From the NCBI RefSeq assembly GCF_022414595.1, contig NZ_JADWYO010000007.1, positions 1 to 64,000 on the forward strand: a stretch of 64,000 nucleotides of DNA, written 5' to 3'. This DNA comes from Streptomyces sp. MUM 203J. GTDB lineage: Bacteria; Actinomycetota; Actinomycetes; Streptomycetales; Streptomycetaceae. A program made the position numbers and the translations under genes. The notes under the pieces are model-generated. The model searched no databases. It worked only from the letters and a program-made list of their open reading frames with translations, and was not told where the DNA came from. Every line of letters begins with the position of its first letter. Positions within the stretch are counted from its first letter, which is position 1. Below, one piece after another: positions 16,716-26,000 of this stretch.

Positions 16716-16735
16716 CGGCGACAACGTTGTCGCCG
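16716..16735. promoter_or_regulatory. LacI-family operator upstream of the glycan operon
   Basis: A perfect 20-base palindrome centred on ACAACGTTGT with GGCG/CGCC arms, 47 bases before the binding-protein start. The central CG in an A/T-rich core is the hallmark of LacI-family operators. No LacI gene lies in the window, so the regulator is elsewhere or was lost. Confidence 0.75.
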
Positions 16736-16762
16736 TCCGGAGGCTCCGTCAACACCGTCGAT

Positions 16763-16789
16763 GTCCCGCACCCGGACCGGGTGCGGGAC
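16763..16789. terminator. Perfect 13-bp hairpin upstream of the glycan operon
   Basis: GTCCCGCACCCGG and CCGGGTGCGGGAC are exact inverted copies around a single A. It is a probable intrinsic terminator that insulates the operon from leftward transcription out of the region now occupied by insertion sequences. It may mark the end of a lost upstream gene. Confidence 0.55.
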
Positions 16790-17052
16790 CGGCACCGGAT
16801 GAGGATCTTCCCGATGGCTCTGGTGCCTTCTTGAGATGCACTGATCCGCTTGAGTCTCCGTCGACTGCAGCTGCGTATCGATTCGATAACATGTATTCGG
16901 CAAGACCGGGCCCGTGCTCATCCCACCAGGGCGTGTACCTGATCGACGTCACACGGTTTGGCCAGCACAGCCAAGACGGTGCCCTGTGTGGTGATCGCTC
17001 GTCGGTCTGGCCAAGGGGCGGGGCACGCCCTGCACCGGCTCCACGCGGCGGC

Positions 17053-17228
17053 CTCATCGACGTATCCCGTGTCGTCCTCGACTCCGCCCATGTGAGGGCG
17101 CAAAGAAGACGGCGGCGATACCGGCCGGGCCCCGTGGACCGGGGCAGGCGGGGCTCCACGATGCACATCCTGTCGCACGTGAACGGACTGCTCTTGGCTG
17201 TCCGCGTCTCTGCCGCGAACGTCCACGA
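17053..17228 (+). pseudogene. IS5-family transposase remnant
   Basis: The frame reads LIDVSRVVLDSAHVRAQ ... PGPVDRGRRGSTMHILS ... VRVSAANVHDSE, matching the middle of IS5-group (IS1647-like) transposases including the first catalytic Asp in LDSAH. Both ends are missing. The right side is cut exactly at the boundary of the IS3 element, which therefore inserted into this already resident element or removed its remainder. Confidence 0.65.
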
Positions 17229-17270
17229 CAGTGAGCTGCCCCGAGTTTCGTAGAGTCCAGTGATCTTGTT

Positions 17271-18155
17271 TCAGGCGGACTGCGGGGTCTGCTCCTGGCT
17301 CCGCCAGAAGGCTTCTTCGTACTCGGCGGGCGGTACGTAGTCGAGTGCCGAGTGGAGGCGTTCTTCGTTGTACCAGGTGATCCACTGGAAGATCGCCCGT
17401 TCGATCTGGTCGACGTCCTTCCAGGGACCCTGCATCTCGATCAGTTCGGCCTTGAAGGTGCCGTTCAGGGCCTCGGCCATCGCGTTGTCGTACGAGTCCG
17501 CGACCGAGCCGACCGATGCGGAGGCGCCGATGTCGGACAGTCGGTCGGTATAGCGAATTGATACGTATTGGGACCCGCGGTCGCTGTGGTGTATGAGGCC
17601 GGAGTCCTTCTTGATCCTCCGTCTCCACAGCGCCATCTCCAGTGCGTCCAGCGGGAGTTCGGTCCGCATGTGGTTCGCGACCTGCCAGCCGACGATCGTC
17701 CGGGAGTACACGTCCGGTACGAACGCCACGTATGCCCAGCCGGACCAGGTGCGGACATAGGTCATGTCCGCCACCCACAGCTGATCCGGGTGCGAGGCGG
17801 TGAAATCGCGGTCGATCAGGTCCGGCGGACGCGGTGCCGACGGTTCCGGAACCGTGGTCCGGCGCCGCCGGCCGCGGATGACGCCCTCCAGACCCAGCTC
17901 GGCCATCAGCCGCTCGACGGTGCAGCGGGCCACCTCGTGCCCCTTGCGCCGAAGTGCGCGGGTGATCCGGCGGGCACCATAGGTGGCCCCGGACTCCGCG
18001 TGAATCTTCTCGATCAGTGGCATCAGCTGCTCGTCGCGGAGCCGGCGGGCCGACTTCGGCCGCTTCTTGCGGGCGAAGTACGTCGACGGCGACAGCTCAA
18101 GAACCCGGCAGACGGGATCGACCCCGAGACCTCTGTCACGCAGGTGGTCGATCAC
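17271..18155 (-). CDS. IS3-family transposase OrfB (DDE integrase)
   Basis: A 294-residue rve-type catalytic domain. HTH_21 region TYGARRITRALRRKGHEVARCTVERLM, then catalytic Asp in WVADMTYV, Asp in HHSDRGSQY and Glu in NAMAEALNGTFKAELI. It appears intact to its stop. It overlaps orfA by four bases in a different frame; the protein is normally made as an OrfAB fusion by minus-one slippage, and a run TTTTTTG on the coding strand near 18194-18200 could serve as the slip site. The GTG at 18155 is the start of the open frame if translated alone. Confidence 0.92.
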   Translation of the reverse strand: MIDHLRDRGLGVDPVCRVLELSPSTYFARKKRPKSARRLRDEQLMPLIEKIHAESGATYGARRITRALRRKGHEVARCTVERLMAELGLEGVIRGRRRRTTVPEPSAPRPPDLIDRDFTASHPDQLWVADMTYVRTWSGWAYVAFVPDVYSRTIVGWQVANHMRTELPLDALEMALWRRRIKKDSGLIHHSDRGSQYVSIRYTDRLSDIGASASVGSVADSYDNAMAEALNGTFKAELIEMQGPWKDVDQIERAIFQWITWYNEERLHSALDYVPPAEYEEAFWRSQEQTPQSA

Positions 18156-18463
18156 CTGCTCGGCCTCGTCCGGGGACGGTCGATCTCCTGGGCAAAAAAC
18201 ACGCTGGCGGCTTTGAGGATCTCGTTCGCCCGCCTCAACTCCGCGACTTCTTTGCGGAGTTGCTTGAGCTCGTCCTGTTCGGCGGTGGTCAGCCGGTCGT
18301 CGCGCTCGCCGCGGTCGGCCTCGGCCTGGCGGACCCAGCCGCGCAGGGCCTCCTTGTGGATGCCCAGATCCTTCGCCACGTGGGCGATCGGGCGGCCGGT
18401 GGTGCGGACCTCACGGATCGCGCGCTCGCGGAGCTCGTCGGGGTATTTACGGGGTGCTGCCAT
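18152..18463 (-). CDS. IS3-family transposase OrfA
   Basis: A 103-residue helix-turn-helix protein from ATG 18463: APRKYPDELRERAIREV, IAHVAKDLGIHKEALRGWVRQAEAD, then a leucine-zipper-like coiled coil ELKQLRKEVAELRRANEILKAASVFF that binds OrfB. The upstream ATG at 18517 lies in the terminal region and lacks family similarity. Confidence 0.9.
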   Translation of the reverse strand: MAAPRKYPDELRERAIREVRTTGRPIAHVAKDLGIHKEALRGWVRQAEADRGERDDRLTTAEQDELKQLRKEVAELRRANEILKAASVFFAQEIDRPRTRPSR

Positions 18464-18538
18464 GGTGCTGGTGGTTCTCCTTCGCCAGGACCGTAACCCT
18501 GGCATCAGGGACTCCACAAATCTCAGTACAGCTCACTG

Positions 18539-18920
18539 CGGTCGCTGCCAGACAGCCTGTCGGGTTCGTGACCTGCAGTGTTGAGAAGCCACTGACGAGC
18601 GGCGCAGGAACAGTCGCGGGTCGCCGGGCCCAGAAGCAGGGTGTGGCCAGCGACCGAAGCGACTCATCCCAGTGGTCGGCGAGGAGCAGCTCCTTGGCGT
18701 AGGCGTCGAGGCTGCCTGAGCCCTGCCAGACGTTGTCCGGGCAGAAGGCGTGATGCTCGGCGGCGACGACGAGAGCGTCGGGCAGTGTGCGGGGCGGGGC
18801 CGCGGCGGACAGCTACTACGAGAACCTCGAAGCTGAAGAGGTCTTCCCATCAGGGACAGCGCCGGATCGCCGCCCTGCCGGCATCGGGCCTCCGGCTGGA
18901 GTAGCTCCGCAGGCACCGAA
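18539..18920. other. Gene-poor stretch with an unidentified decayed coding fragment
   Basis: On the minus strand, 18600-18810 can be read as DALVVAAEHHAFCPDNVWQG ... LDAYAKELLLADHWDES, which looks like a piece of a real protein but has no start, continues into noncoding frames, and is not one I recognise. Nothing else convincing is present. Confidence 0.35.
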
Positions 18921-18966
18921 GCCGAGACGAGAGCCGGGGCCTTGACCTGACGGTCTCGGCCCCGGC
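18921..18966. terminator. Terminator at the left border of the NRPS cluster
   Basis: GCCGAGAC pairs with GTCTCGGC, and the alternative GCCGGGGCC pairs with GGCCCCGGC. It lies about 40 bases beyond the carbamoyltransferase stop, so it ends the leftward biosynthetic operon. Confidence 0.65.
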
Positions 18967-19004
18967 CTCAACTCCCCCACTGGGCAACGGAGTACCTGTC
19001 ACTG

Positions 19005-20807
19005 TCAAAGCAGGGTGTAGACGCTGTCACTCACCCGGCTCCGGCGCGGTGGCCGGGTGCCCTTGAACCACGTCACCCAGGACCGCGGGAGGGCTTCGCG
19101 GTCCAGGACGAAGTCGTCGAGCACCAGGCAGTCGATATCTGACCTCAGGAAGCAGAGCAGGGCGTCGACGGGGGTGTGGACGATCGGCTCTCCCCGGAGG
19201 TTGAACGACGTGTTCAGGAGCAGCGGGCAGCCCGTCCGGTCGGCGAACGTCCGGATGAGGCGGTAGAAGCGCCCGTTCGTTCCCTCGGTGACGGTCTGCA
19301 CACGGGCTGACTTGTCCACGTGGGTGATGGCCGGCAGCGACAGCGGCGACACGACCTCGCAGGTCTCCAGCATGAACGGCGACTCGTGGTCGAGCCGGAA
19401 GTGCTCGTGCGCGTGCTCGGCCAGCACAGCGGGCGCGAACGGCCGGAACGCCTCGCGCATCTTGACCGAGGCGTTGATCCGGTCCCGTGTGTCGTCGCCC
19501 CGTGGGTCGGCCAGGATGGACCGTCCGCCGAGCGAGCGGGGCCCGAACTCCTCCCGGCCGTGGTACCAGCCGATCACCTTGCCCTCGGCCAGTCGCCCCG
19601 CGACGGCATCGAGCAGACCCGCCTCGTCCCCGCGGAAGTCCGCGAAGGACTGGCCGGCGTACGCACCGAGCAGCCGGGCGATACCGTCGGAGTGCGTGCC
19701 GGAGCCGAGGAGCACCGAGGTCAGCCGGTCCTGTCGGGGCCGCTCCCCGGTCAGGCGCTGGTGGGCCACCGCCGCGCACCCGAGGCTGCCGCCCGCGTCA
19801 CCGGCGGCCGGCTGCACGAACACCCTGGCGAAGGGGCCCTCCTCGACGATGCGGCGCACGGCGACGACATTGAGGGCCACGCCTCCGGCCATGCACAGGC
19901 TCTCGCTGCCCGACATGCGGTGGGCCTTGTCGACCATGCGCAGCAGGGTCTCCTCGGTCACGACCTGGATGCTGCGCGCGAGGTCGTGGTGGACCTTCTC
20001 GATCGCCGACTCCGGCACCCGCGGTGCCAGGCCGATCAGGGACGTGAAGCGCTCACCGAGCATGCCGTCCGGGTTGGTGAAGTCGAAGTAGTCCAGGTCG
20101 AGCCGGAACGACCCGTCCTCGGTGACATGGATCAGCCGGCCGATCTCGTCCCGGAACCGCGGTTCGCCGTAGGGGGCGAGCCCCATCACCTTGTACTCGC
20201 CCTCGTTCACCTCGAAACCGAGGTAGCCGGTGACCGCGCTGTAGAGCAGGCCCAGGGAGTGGGGGAACTCGACCTGCTCGGTCAGTTCGAGCGACGCGCC
20301 CCGCCCGACCCCCCAGCTGGTGGTGGCCCATTCGCCGACCGCGTCGACCGTCAGCACGGCGCTGTCGTCGAAGCCGGAGAAGTAGTAGGCGCTCGCGGCG
20401 TGGGAGAGGTGGTGGTCGACGAACTCGACCCGGCCCTCCCAGCCGAGCAGGTCCCGTATCTCCCTCAGCGGCCGGTCGGCGTCCAGGCGGTAGAGGGCGC
20501 TCGCGCTGCGGTCCGGGAAGGCCGGCAGCCCAGTCCACAGCTGGCGGTGGAGCTTCTTCGCCGGGTCCTCGTAATAGGCCACGCAGTCCACGTCGGTGAT
20601 GCGCAGACCGGCTTGGTCCAGGCAGTCGCGCACGGCGTCGAGCGGCAGGTCGGGATCCTGCTTGCGCCGGGTGTAGCGCTCCTCGTGGGAGGCGGCCACG
20701 AGCCGGCCGTCGATCAGCAGCGCCGCCGCCGAGTCGTGGAAGTGGGCCGAGATCCCGAGGACCACGGGTCCGGCGGGTGCCGGAGTATGCGTGTTCTGCA
20801 CGGTCAT
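19005..20807 (-). CDS. O-carbamoyltransferase (NodU/CmcH family)
   Basis: A 600-residue protein; the family uses carbamoyl phosphate and ATP to carbamoylate hydroxyl groups of natural products. The N-terminal domain opens VLGISAHFHDSAAAL and contains EERYTRRKQD and the metal-binding FVDHHLSHAASAYYFSGF (about 128-142). The C-terminal TsaC-like domain shows EEFGPRSLGGRSILADPR and LLNTSFNLRGEPIV. ATG 20807 overlaps the stop of the oxygenase gene by four bases, so the two are coupled. The longer open frame upstream is antisense noise. The oxygenase-carbamoyltransferase order suggests that a newly made hydroxyl, or the serine hydroxyl, is the acceptor; this is inference. Confidence 0.93.
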   Translation of the reverse strand: MTVQNTHTPAPAGPVVLGISAHFHDSAAALLIDGRLVAASHEERYTRRKQDPDLPLDAVRDCLDQAGLRITDVDCVAYYEDPAKKLHRQLWTGLPAFPDRSASALYRLDADRPLREIRDLLGWEGRVEFVDHHLSHAASAYYFSGFDDSAVLTVDAVGEWATTSWGVGRGASLELTEQVEFPHSLGLLYSAVTGYLGFEVNEGEYKVMGLAPYGEPRFRDEIGRLIHVTEDGSFRLDLDYFDFTNPDGMLGERFTSLIGLAPRVPESAIEKVHHDLARSIQVVTEETLLRMVDKAHRMSGSESLCMAGGVALNVVAVRRIVEEGPFARVFVQPAAGDAGGSLGCAAVAHQRLTGERPRQDRLTSVLLGSGTHSDGIARLLGAYAGQSFADFRGDEAGLLDAVAGRLAEGKVIGWYHGREEFGPRSLGGRSILADPRGDDTRDRINASVKMREAFRPFAPAVLAEHAHEHFRLDHESPFMLETCEVVSPLSLPAITHVDKSARVQTVTEGTNGRFYRLIRTFADRTGCPLLLNTSFNLRGEPIVHTPVDALLCFLRSDIDCLVLDDFVLDREALPRSWVTWFKGTRPPRRSRVSDSVYTLL

Positions 20808-21610
20808 CGCGGGTCTCCCTGTCCGGCAGTGTGCGGCTCCGCCATCGCGACCGCGATCTTCCGGTCGCCGGCGAAGGGCTCCCGGCCGTGGCTGGACAGC
20901 ATGTTGTCCACCACGAGGATGTCGTTCTGCTGCCAGTCGAAGCGGACCCGGCAGTCCGCGTAGCGGCTGCGCAGGTGGTCCATCACGTCGTCGGGGATGC
21001 GTCCGCCGTCGCCGTAGTACGCGTTCGTGGGGAGGCCGTCCTCGCCGGTCCCCTCGGGGATCAGCCCGTGCTCCTTGCAGCAGGCCTCCGCCTCGGCCCG
21101 GCTGTCGGTCCCGAACAGCTTGGCCCACGGGACGCCGAAGTCCGGGTGGTAGTTGCGCACCAGACTCCAGCGCCGGCGCGCGAACTCCTCCCGTACGCCA
21201 GGGTCGATCGCCGCGTACAGCCGCCGGGTGTCGGCCAGCGGTGTCGATCCCGGCGTCTGCGGCGCCCGCAGGCAGGAGAAGTGCAGCGTCATCGGCCAGG
21301 CGTCCGGGTAGGAGCACTCGTTGTGGAGGAAGATCTCCTCCTCGGCCGGGTGGTCGGTGGACGTGTACGCACTGCCCTGGACCGAGGTGCGCGGGGAGGA
21401 CGCCTCGGTGCAGGTGAGCGTCTCCCCGGACAGCGCGTTGACGGTCGACTGCGATCCGTCGACACCGTCGATGTCGAAGCCGCGGAAGAGGAGCGCTCCA
21501 TGGGTGCCGAGCGTCGAGCGGAGCTCGTCACGATCGTGCTCGATGGGGTCTACGAGGTCGGTGGTGGAACCTGCTTCCACCACCAGCGGCAGCACTGCCG
21601 GCGCGGGCAT
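20804..21610 (-). CDS. Fe(II)/2-oxoglutarate oxygenase, SyrP/TauD-like, shortened
   Basis: A 268-residue TauD-family enzyme. ATG 21610 is preferred over the ATG 15 bases upstream because AGGAG lies five bases before it. The iron triad is intact: His96 and Glu98 in FLHNECSY, and His241 in MLSSHGREPF; the Arg in GDRKIAVAMAEP should bind 2-oxoglutarate. The sequence pattern (SVQGSAYTSTDHPAEEEIFLHNE) is that of SyrP-like enzymes that hydroxylate carrier-bound aspartate and of the dapdiamide epoxidase DdaC. Compared with my memory of that family it lacks about 45 residues between TDSRAEAEACCKEHG and YYGDG. It probably oxidises an aminoacyl-carrier intermediate. Confidence 0.87.
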   Translation of the reverse strand: MPAPAVLPLVVEAGSTTDLVDPIEHDRDELRSTLGTHGALLFRGFDIDGVDGSQSTVNALSGETLTCTEASSPRTSVQGSAYTSTDHPAEEEIFLHNECSYPDAWPMTLHFSCLRAPQTPGSTPLADTRRLYAAIDPGVREEFARRRWSLVRNYHPDFGVPWAKLFGTDSRAEAEACCKEHGLIPEGTGEDGLPTNAYYGDGGRIPDDVMDHLRSRYADCRVRFDWQQNDILVVDNMLSSHGREPFAGDRKIAVAMAEPHTAGQGDPR

Positions 21611-21689
21611 ACGGTCTCCTGACATAACGGTGTTGCGGGCGGGCAGAGAGGTCAGACGGGCCGGTGCGGGACGTCCGGGGCGGGCGCCG

Positions 21690-23051
21690 TCACCCCGGCG
21701 GGCCCCAGGGCCTGTCCGAGAACCGATCCTCCGGACGGGCCCCGGCCGTCTGGTCCAGGAAGGGCGCGTCCGACGGCGACAGCGGCTGCAGGTCCGTCAC
21801 CCAGGTCGCCCGCGGGTCGAACCGTGCGAAGAACGGCCGCCCGACCACCTCCGGGTCCCTGGCCTGCAGATAGCGCAGTGCGAGCGCGGACTGTCCCGCG
21901 ATCTGCGTCACTCCGTCGACGACCACTTTGCCGCGGGTGGCGGACATCGACGGGCCGCGGACCGTGCGCGCGAGTCCGGTCACGGACGACAGAGCCTCCC
22001 GGTAGATCAGCCAGGCACGGACGAGCGGAACCTCGAAGTACTGGCGCGGACCGGTGTCCCGCTCCACGAACATGTAGTAGGGCACGGCATCGAGGGCGAC
22101 GGCGCGCGTCCACATCTCCCGCCAGATGTCGGCGTCGTCGTTGATCGACCTGACCAGGGGCGCCTGGGTGCGGATCACGGCGCCCGTCGACCGGACTCGT
22201 TCGACGGCGCGCCGCACGGGCTCCGGGTGAAGCTCGCGAGGATGCGTCACATGAGCCATCACCGCGAGGTGCCGACCGCTTTCGCGAACCTCCTCGAACA
22301 GGCGCAGGAGGTCGTCGGCGTCCTCGTCGGCGGTGAACCGGTACGGCCAGTAGGTCAGGGCCTTGGTGCCGATCCGGATGTTCCTGATGTGCTCCATCCC
22401 CGGGGCGAGGAAGGGCTCCAGCGCGCGCCGCAGGCTGTCGGTGCGCATGATCAGCGGGTCGCCTCCGGTCACCAGGATGTCGGTGATCTCGGTGTGGTGC
22501 CGCAGGTAGGCGGCGAGCGCGTCGGCGTCGTCCTTCTCCACGGCCATCTTCAGCTCGGGCACCCCGACGAACTGTGCCCAGCGGAAGCAGTAGGTGCAGT
22601 ACGCGTGGCAGGTCTGGCCCTGACGCGGGAAACAGAGCAGCGTCTCCTGGTACTTGTGCTGCACGCCCGAGAGCCGCTGCCCCTGCCAGACGGGGACGTT
22701 CTGGTCCGTCTGGCCCGCCGGGTGCGCGTTCAGCCCCGCGCGGATCTCCCGCACGGCGGGCGCGAGACGGGCGGGGCCCGCCTCCTCGCGCAGCAGGTCC
22801 GTCACGGTCTTCAGCTCGTCCGCGGCCAGCATGTCGGGCTGCGGAAAGACCAGCCGGAAGACGGGGTCGTCGTGCACGTCGTCCCAGTCGATGAGCTCGT
22901 CGACCACATACTGGTTGGTCCGGAACGGCAGGACCGCGGCCACGGCCCGTATCTGGAGCTTCGTCTCGGAGTCCGCCCCGCACCGGTCCAGCAGCGCGTC
23001 CAGATCGCGTGCCGAGTACGCCCGGAAGCGGGGCGCCGTCACGGCGCTCAT
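21690..23051 (-). CDS. KamA-like radical SAM aminomutase, divergent subfamily
   Basis: A 453-residue radical SAM protein. The cluster motif is C148-x3-C152-x2-C155 in TCHAYCTYCFRWAQF; VTGGDPL is the GGE-like SAM segment; SATRGKVVVDG holds a Lys where lysine 2,3-aminomutase has its PLP lysine. The region after the cluster differs from classical lysine 2,3-aminomutase and EpmB, which carry CxxCxRR, so the substrate may differ. Known relatives move an alpha-amino group to the beta position. Its start overlaps the NRPS stop by four bases, tying it to the cluster: it may supply a beta-amino acid monomer (beta-Glu, beta-Lys or other). Exact chemistry is open. Confidence 0.82.
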   Translation of the reverse strand: MSAVTAPRFRAYSARDLDALLDRCGADSETKLQIRAVAAVLPFRTNQYVVDELIDWDDVHDDPVFRLVFPQPDMLAADELKTVTDLLREEAGPARLAPAVREIRAGLNAHPAGQTDQNVPVWQGQRLSGVQHKYQETLLCFPRQGQTCHAYCTYCFRWAQFVGVPELKMAVEKDDADALAAYLRHHTEITDILVTGGDPLIMRTDSLRRALEPFLAPGMEHIRNIRIGTKALTYWPYRFTADEDADDLLRLFEEVRESGRHLAVMAHVTHPRELHPEPVRRAVERVRSTGAVIRTQAPLVRSINDDADIWREMWTRAVALDAVPYYMFVERDTGPRQYFEVPLVRAWLIYREALSSVTGLARTVRGPSMSATRGKVVVDGVTQIAGQSALALRYLQARDPEVVGRPFFARFDPRATWVTDLQPLSPSDAPFLDQTAGARPEDRFSDRPWGPPG

Positions 23052-26000
23052 CCGCGCCCCTCGTTCTGGCCAGCGGTGCCCGGCGCGACCGCGCGGGCGA
23101 TCTCCCTGGCCGTGACCGCGGCATGGGACCGCTGCACCAGGGTGAAGTGGTCGGCGCCGGGCACGGTCCGGGTCTCAACCGGCGTACCCAGTGCCTCCTC
23201 CCAGCCGAGGGCCGGGGATGTCCCCTCCGGCCGCGTCTGGTCACCGGCGAGCACCAGCGTGAGCCGGGTGTCCCTGAGGCGGGCCCGCCGCATCCGGTAG
23301 TCCACGAGCGCGGTGGCGTTGGTGTCGAACACTGTGAACCTGCGGCGCAGTGACTCCTGCTCCTCGCCGGCCGTCGGCCGGTCACCGCTGAGCAGCGCGG
23401 TGTCGATCCCCTCGCCGGTCATGCGCTCCAGATCGCGAGCGAAGGACTCCACCCGGTCGGCGTCGGGGCCTGCGAAGTGCTCGAATGCCCTCGAGCCCGG
23501 CGCGTAGCTGTCCAGCAGCACCAGGGAGGCGGTGCGCACCCCCTCGAAGGAGAGCTGGCGTGCCATCTCGTAGGCGACGGCGCCTCCCATTGACCAGCCG
23601 GCGAAGTGGTACGGCCCCTCAGGCTGCACCTTGAGCACCTCGTGGAGGTAGGCGGCCGCCATCTCCTGGACCGAGGTGAACACGGTGCCGCCGTCAAGGC
23701 CGGGAGAGCGGACCCCGATCACCGTGAACTCGGCGGGCAGCGCCGACGCCACCTCCCGGAAGCACAGCACGTCGCCGCCGATCGGGTGCACGAGGAACAA
23801 CCGTGCTCCCTTCGGTGAACCCTGCCGTAAAGTCAGCAACAGCTCGCTCGCCTGGTCGTCGGACTCCTCCCGCAACTGGCGTACCGACGCGGCCAGACGG
23901 TCGACGCGCGGCCCCTCCAGGAGCTTGCGCAGCGAAAGCGACAGGCCGGTCTTCTTCCGGATCCGGGTGAGCAGGATGGTGGCGAGCAGTGAGTGCCCGC
24001 CGACCGCGAAGAAGTCATCGGTGACGCCGAAGTCCTCGTGACCGAGGAGCTCGGCCCACATGGACGTGATCAGGGTCTCGGTGTCGTCCCGGGGCGCGAC
24101 ACGCTCCTGCAGGGCCGGGAACGAGGTGCCCCGGAGCGAGGACCGGTCAAGCTTGCCGTTGGGCAGCAGGGCGAACCGGTCGACGAAGAGGAACAATGAG
24201 GGGACGACGGCCAGCGGCAGCCGCTCGCGCGCGTGGCGGCGAAGTTCCTCCGTGGTCAGGGCGGAGCCGGCGGAGCGCACGACGTAGGCGACGAGCGAGC
24301 CGTCCGCCTCCTTGTCCGCCTCCACGTGGACCTGGCGCACCTGCGGATGGGTGGTCAGCTCGGCCGCAACCTCCGCGGGGTGCACCCGGACGCCGCGCAC
24401 CTTGAGCAGGTCGTCGCTGCGCCCCTCGACGTGGATCTCGCCGAAGGCGCCGACCACGGCGAGGTCTCCCGTGTGATAGACGAGGTCGTCCGGGTCTTCC
24501 GACAGCGGGTTGGGACGGAAGTTCGAGGCTGCGCGGGCGTCGTCGAGGTAGCCCAGGGTCCGGTACGGCGTCCGGATGACGATCTCGCCGCGTTCGCCGG
24601 GACCGCGGACGGAGCCGTCCGCGCCCAGGACGACCGCCTGGGCGGCGGGCAGCGGCCGGCCGACGGGCACCGGTCCCGCGTCCTGCTCGGCCGTCACCCG
24701 GTGGAACGTCTTGATCATGGTCGTCTCGGTGGGCCCGTAGAAGTTGACGACTTCCGTGTCCGGGCCCAGCAGCCGCTCACGCAGCTCCTGGACGAGACGG
24801 CCGGTGAGGGGCTCGCCCGCGAGGCAGAGCAGCCGCAGGTCGGTGAGAGGCGTGTTGGCCCGGTCGGTGTCCCGCATCCAGGAAGCCACCACGCTGGGTG
24901 TCGTGTGGACGATGGTGACGCGCTCGCGCGCCAGCCAGTCCACCATCCGCGCCGTGTCGTCCAGGGCGCTCGTCGGCGGCAGGCACAGAGTGGCCCCCTG
25001 GGTGAGCGGCACGAAGACGTCGCGCAGGACTGCGTCGAAGGAGAGCGTGGTCAGCTGTGCCACGCGGTCCCCGGCGTGCACGCCGAACTCCGCCGCCTCC
25101 CAGTCGATGAAGTGGTCGAGGCCGCGGTGCGACCCGACGACCGCCTTGGCCTCGCCGGTCGTGCCGGAAGTGAAGAAGACGTAAGCCGGTTCCATGGGCC
25201 GGGCGGGGACGGGGCCGAGCGCCTCGCCCTCGCTCTTGGCAAGTTCCTCGAAGGAGAGGCGTCGCACGGTGGTGTCGCCCGGCACCTCGGTCGCGGTCGA
25301 CGGCTCGGTGAGCAGAATCTGCCGGATGCCGGCCCTGGCCACCATGGCGGCGCGCCGTGGTTCGGGAAGACCGTCGTCCAGGAGTACGGCGGTGGCGCCG
25401 ACGCCGACCGCGGCGACGAGGGCGGCCACGGTGGCGGGCGACTTGCCGCCCAGCACACCGACGCGCTGCCCCGCCTGAAGCTCCTGCGCGGCGGCCGCCA
25501 CCGCGGCGGCCAGCTGCCGATAGGTCACCTCGCCTTCCGCCCAGGAGACCGCGACGGCGTCCGGGGTGGCGGCGGCCCGGCGCCTGAACCGCTCGGCGAC
25601 GGGGACGAGGTCCCGCGTGGGAAGCGGCTCGGCGAACGGGTGGTCGGCGCGGTGTTCAAAGGCCAGCGGACGCGTCGGCTGCTCGGCGGCGAAGCGGAGC
25701 AGGCGCGTGAACCGCTCGCCGAGCGCGGCCGCGAACTCGGCCTGGACCGTGTCGGCGTCGTACTCGAAGTCCAGGACGGTGCCGGCCTCTCCGGGGCGCA
25801 CCACCACGGTGAGGTCGAACTTGGCCGTCGGCGCCGTGCCGGAGCCGTCACCGGCTTCGGCGACCACGTCGACGGGACGCAGGAGGGCGGCCTCGGGCGG
25901 CAGTTCCCCGCGCGGTGGCATCCGCAGCATCACGGAGAACAGCGGGCTGCGGTCCCCGTCCCGGGCGGCGGCGACGGCCTCAACGACCTGCGCGTAGGAG

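Larger units (their letters stand above)
17229..18538 (-). mobile_element. Complete IS3-family insertion sequence (about 1.31 kb)
   Basis: The ends are imperfect inverted repeats: CAGTGAGCTG is shared exactly, followed by matching GAG.TT.GT.GAGTCC blocks. The 1310-base length and orfA/orfB layout fit IS3. The three-base flanks (CGA on the left, CGG on the right) are not identical, so no clean target duplication is seen. This may reflect recombination after insertion or a boundary misplaced by a few bases. Confidence 0.8.

Noticed and set aside
18533-18916. Minus-strand 127-codon open frame right of the IS3 element
   Set aside because: It has a Ser/Pro/Arg-rich low-complexity translation; a different frame shows a more protein-like fragment, and neither has a start signal.
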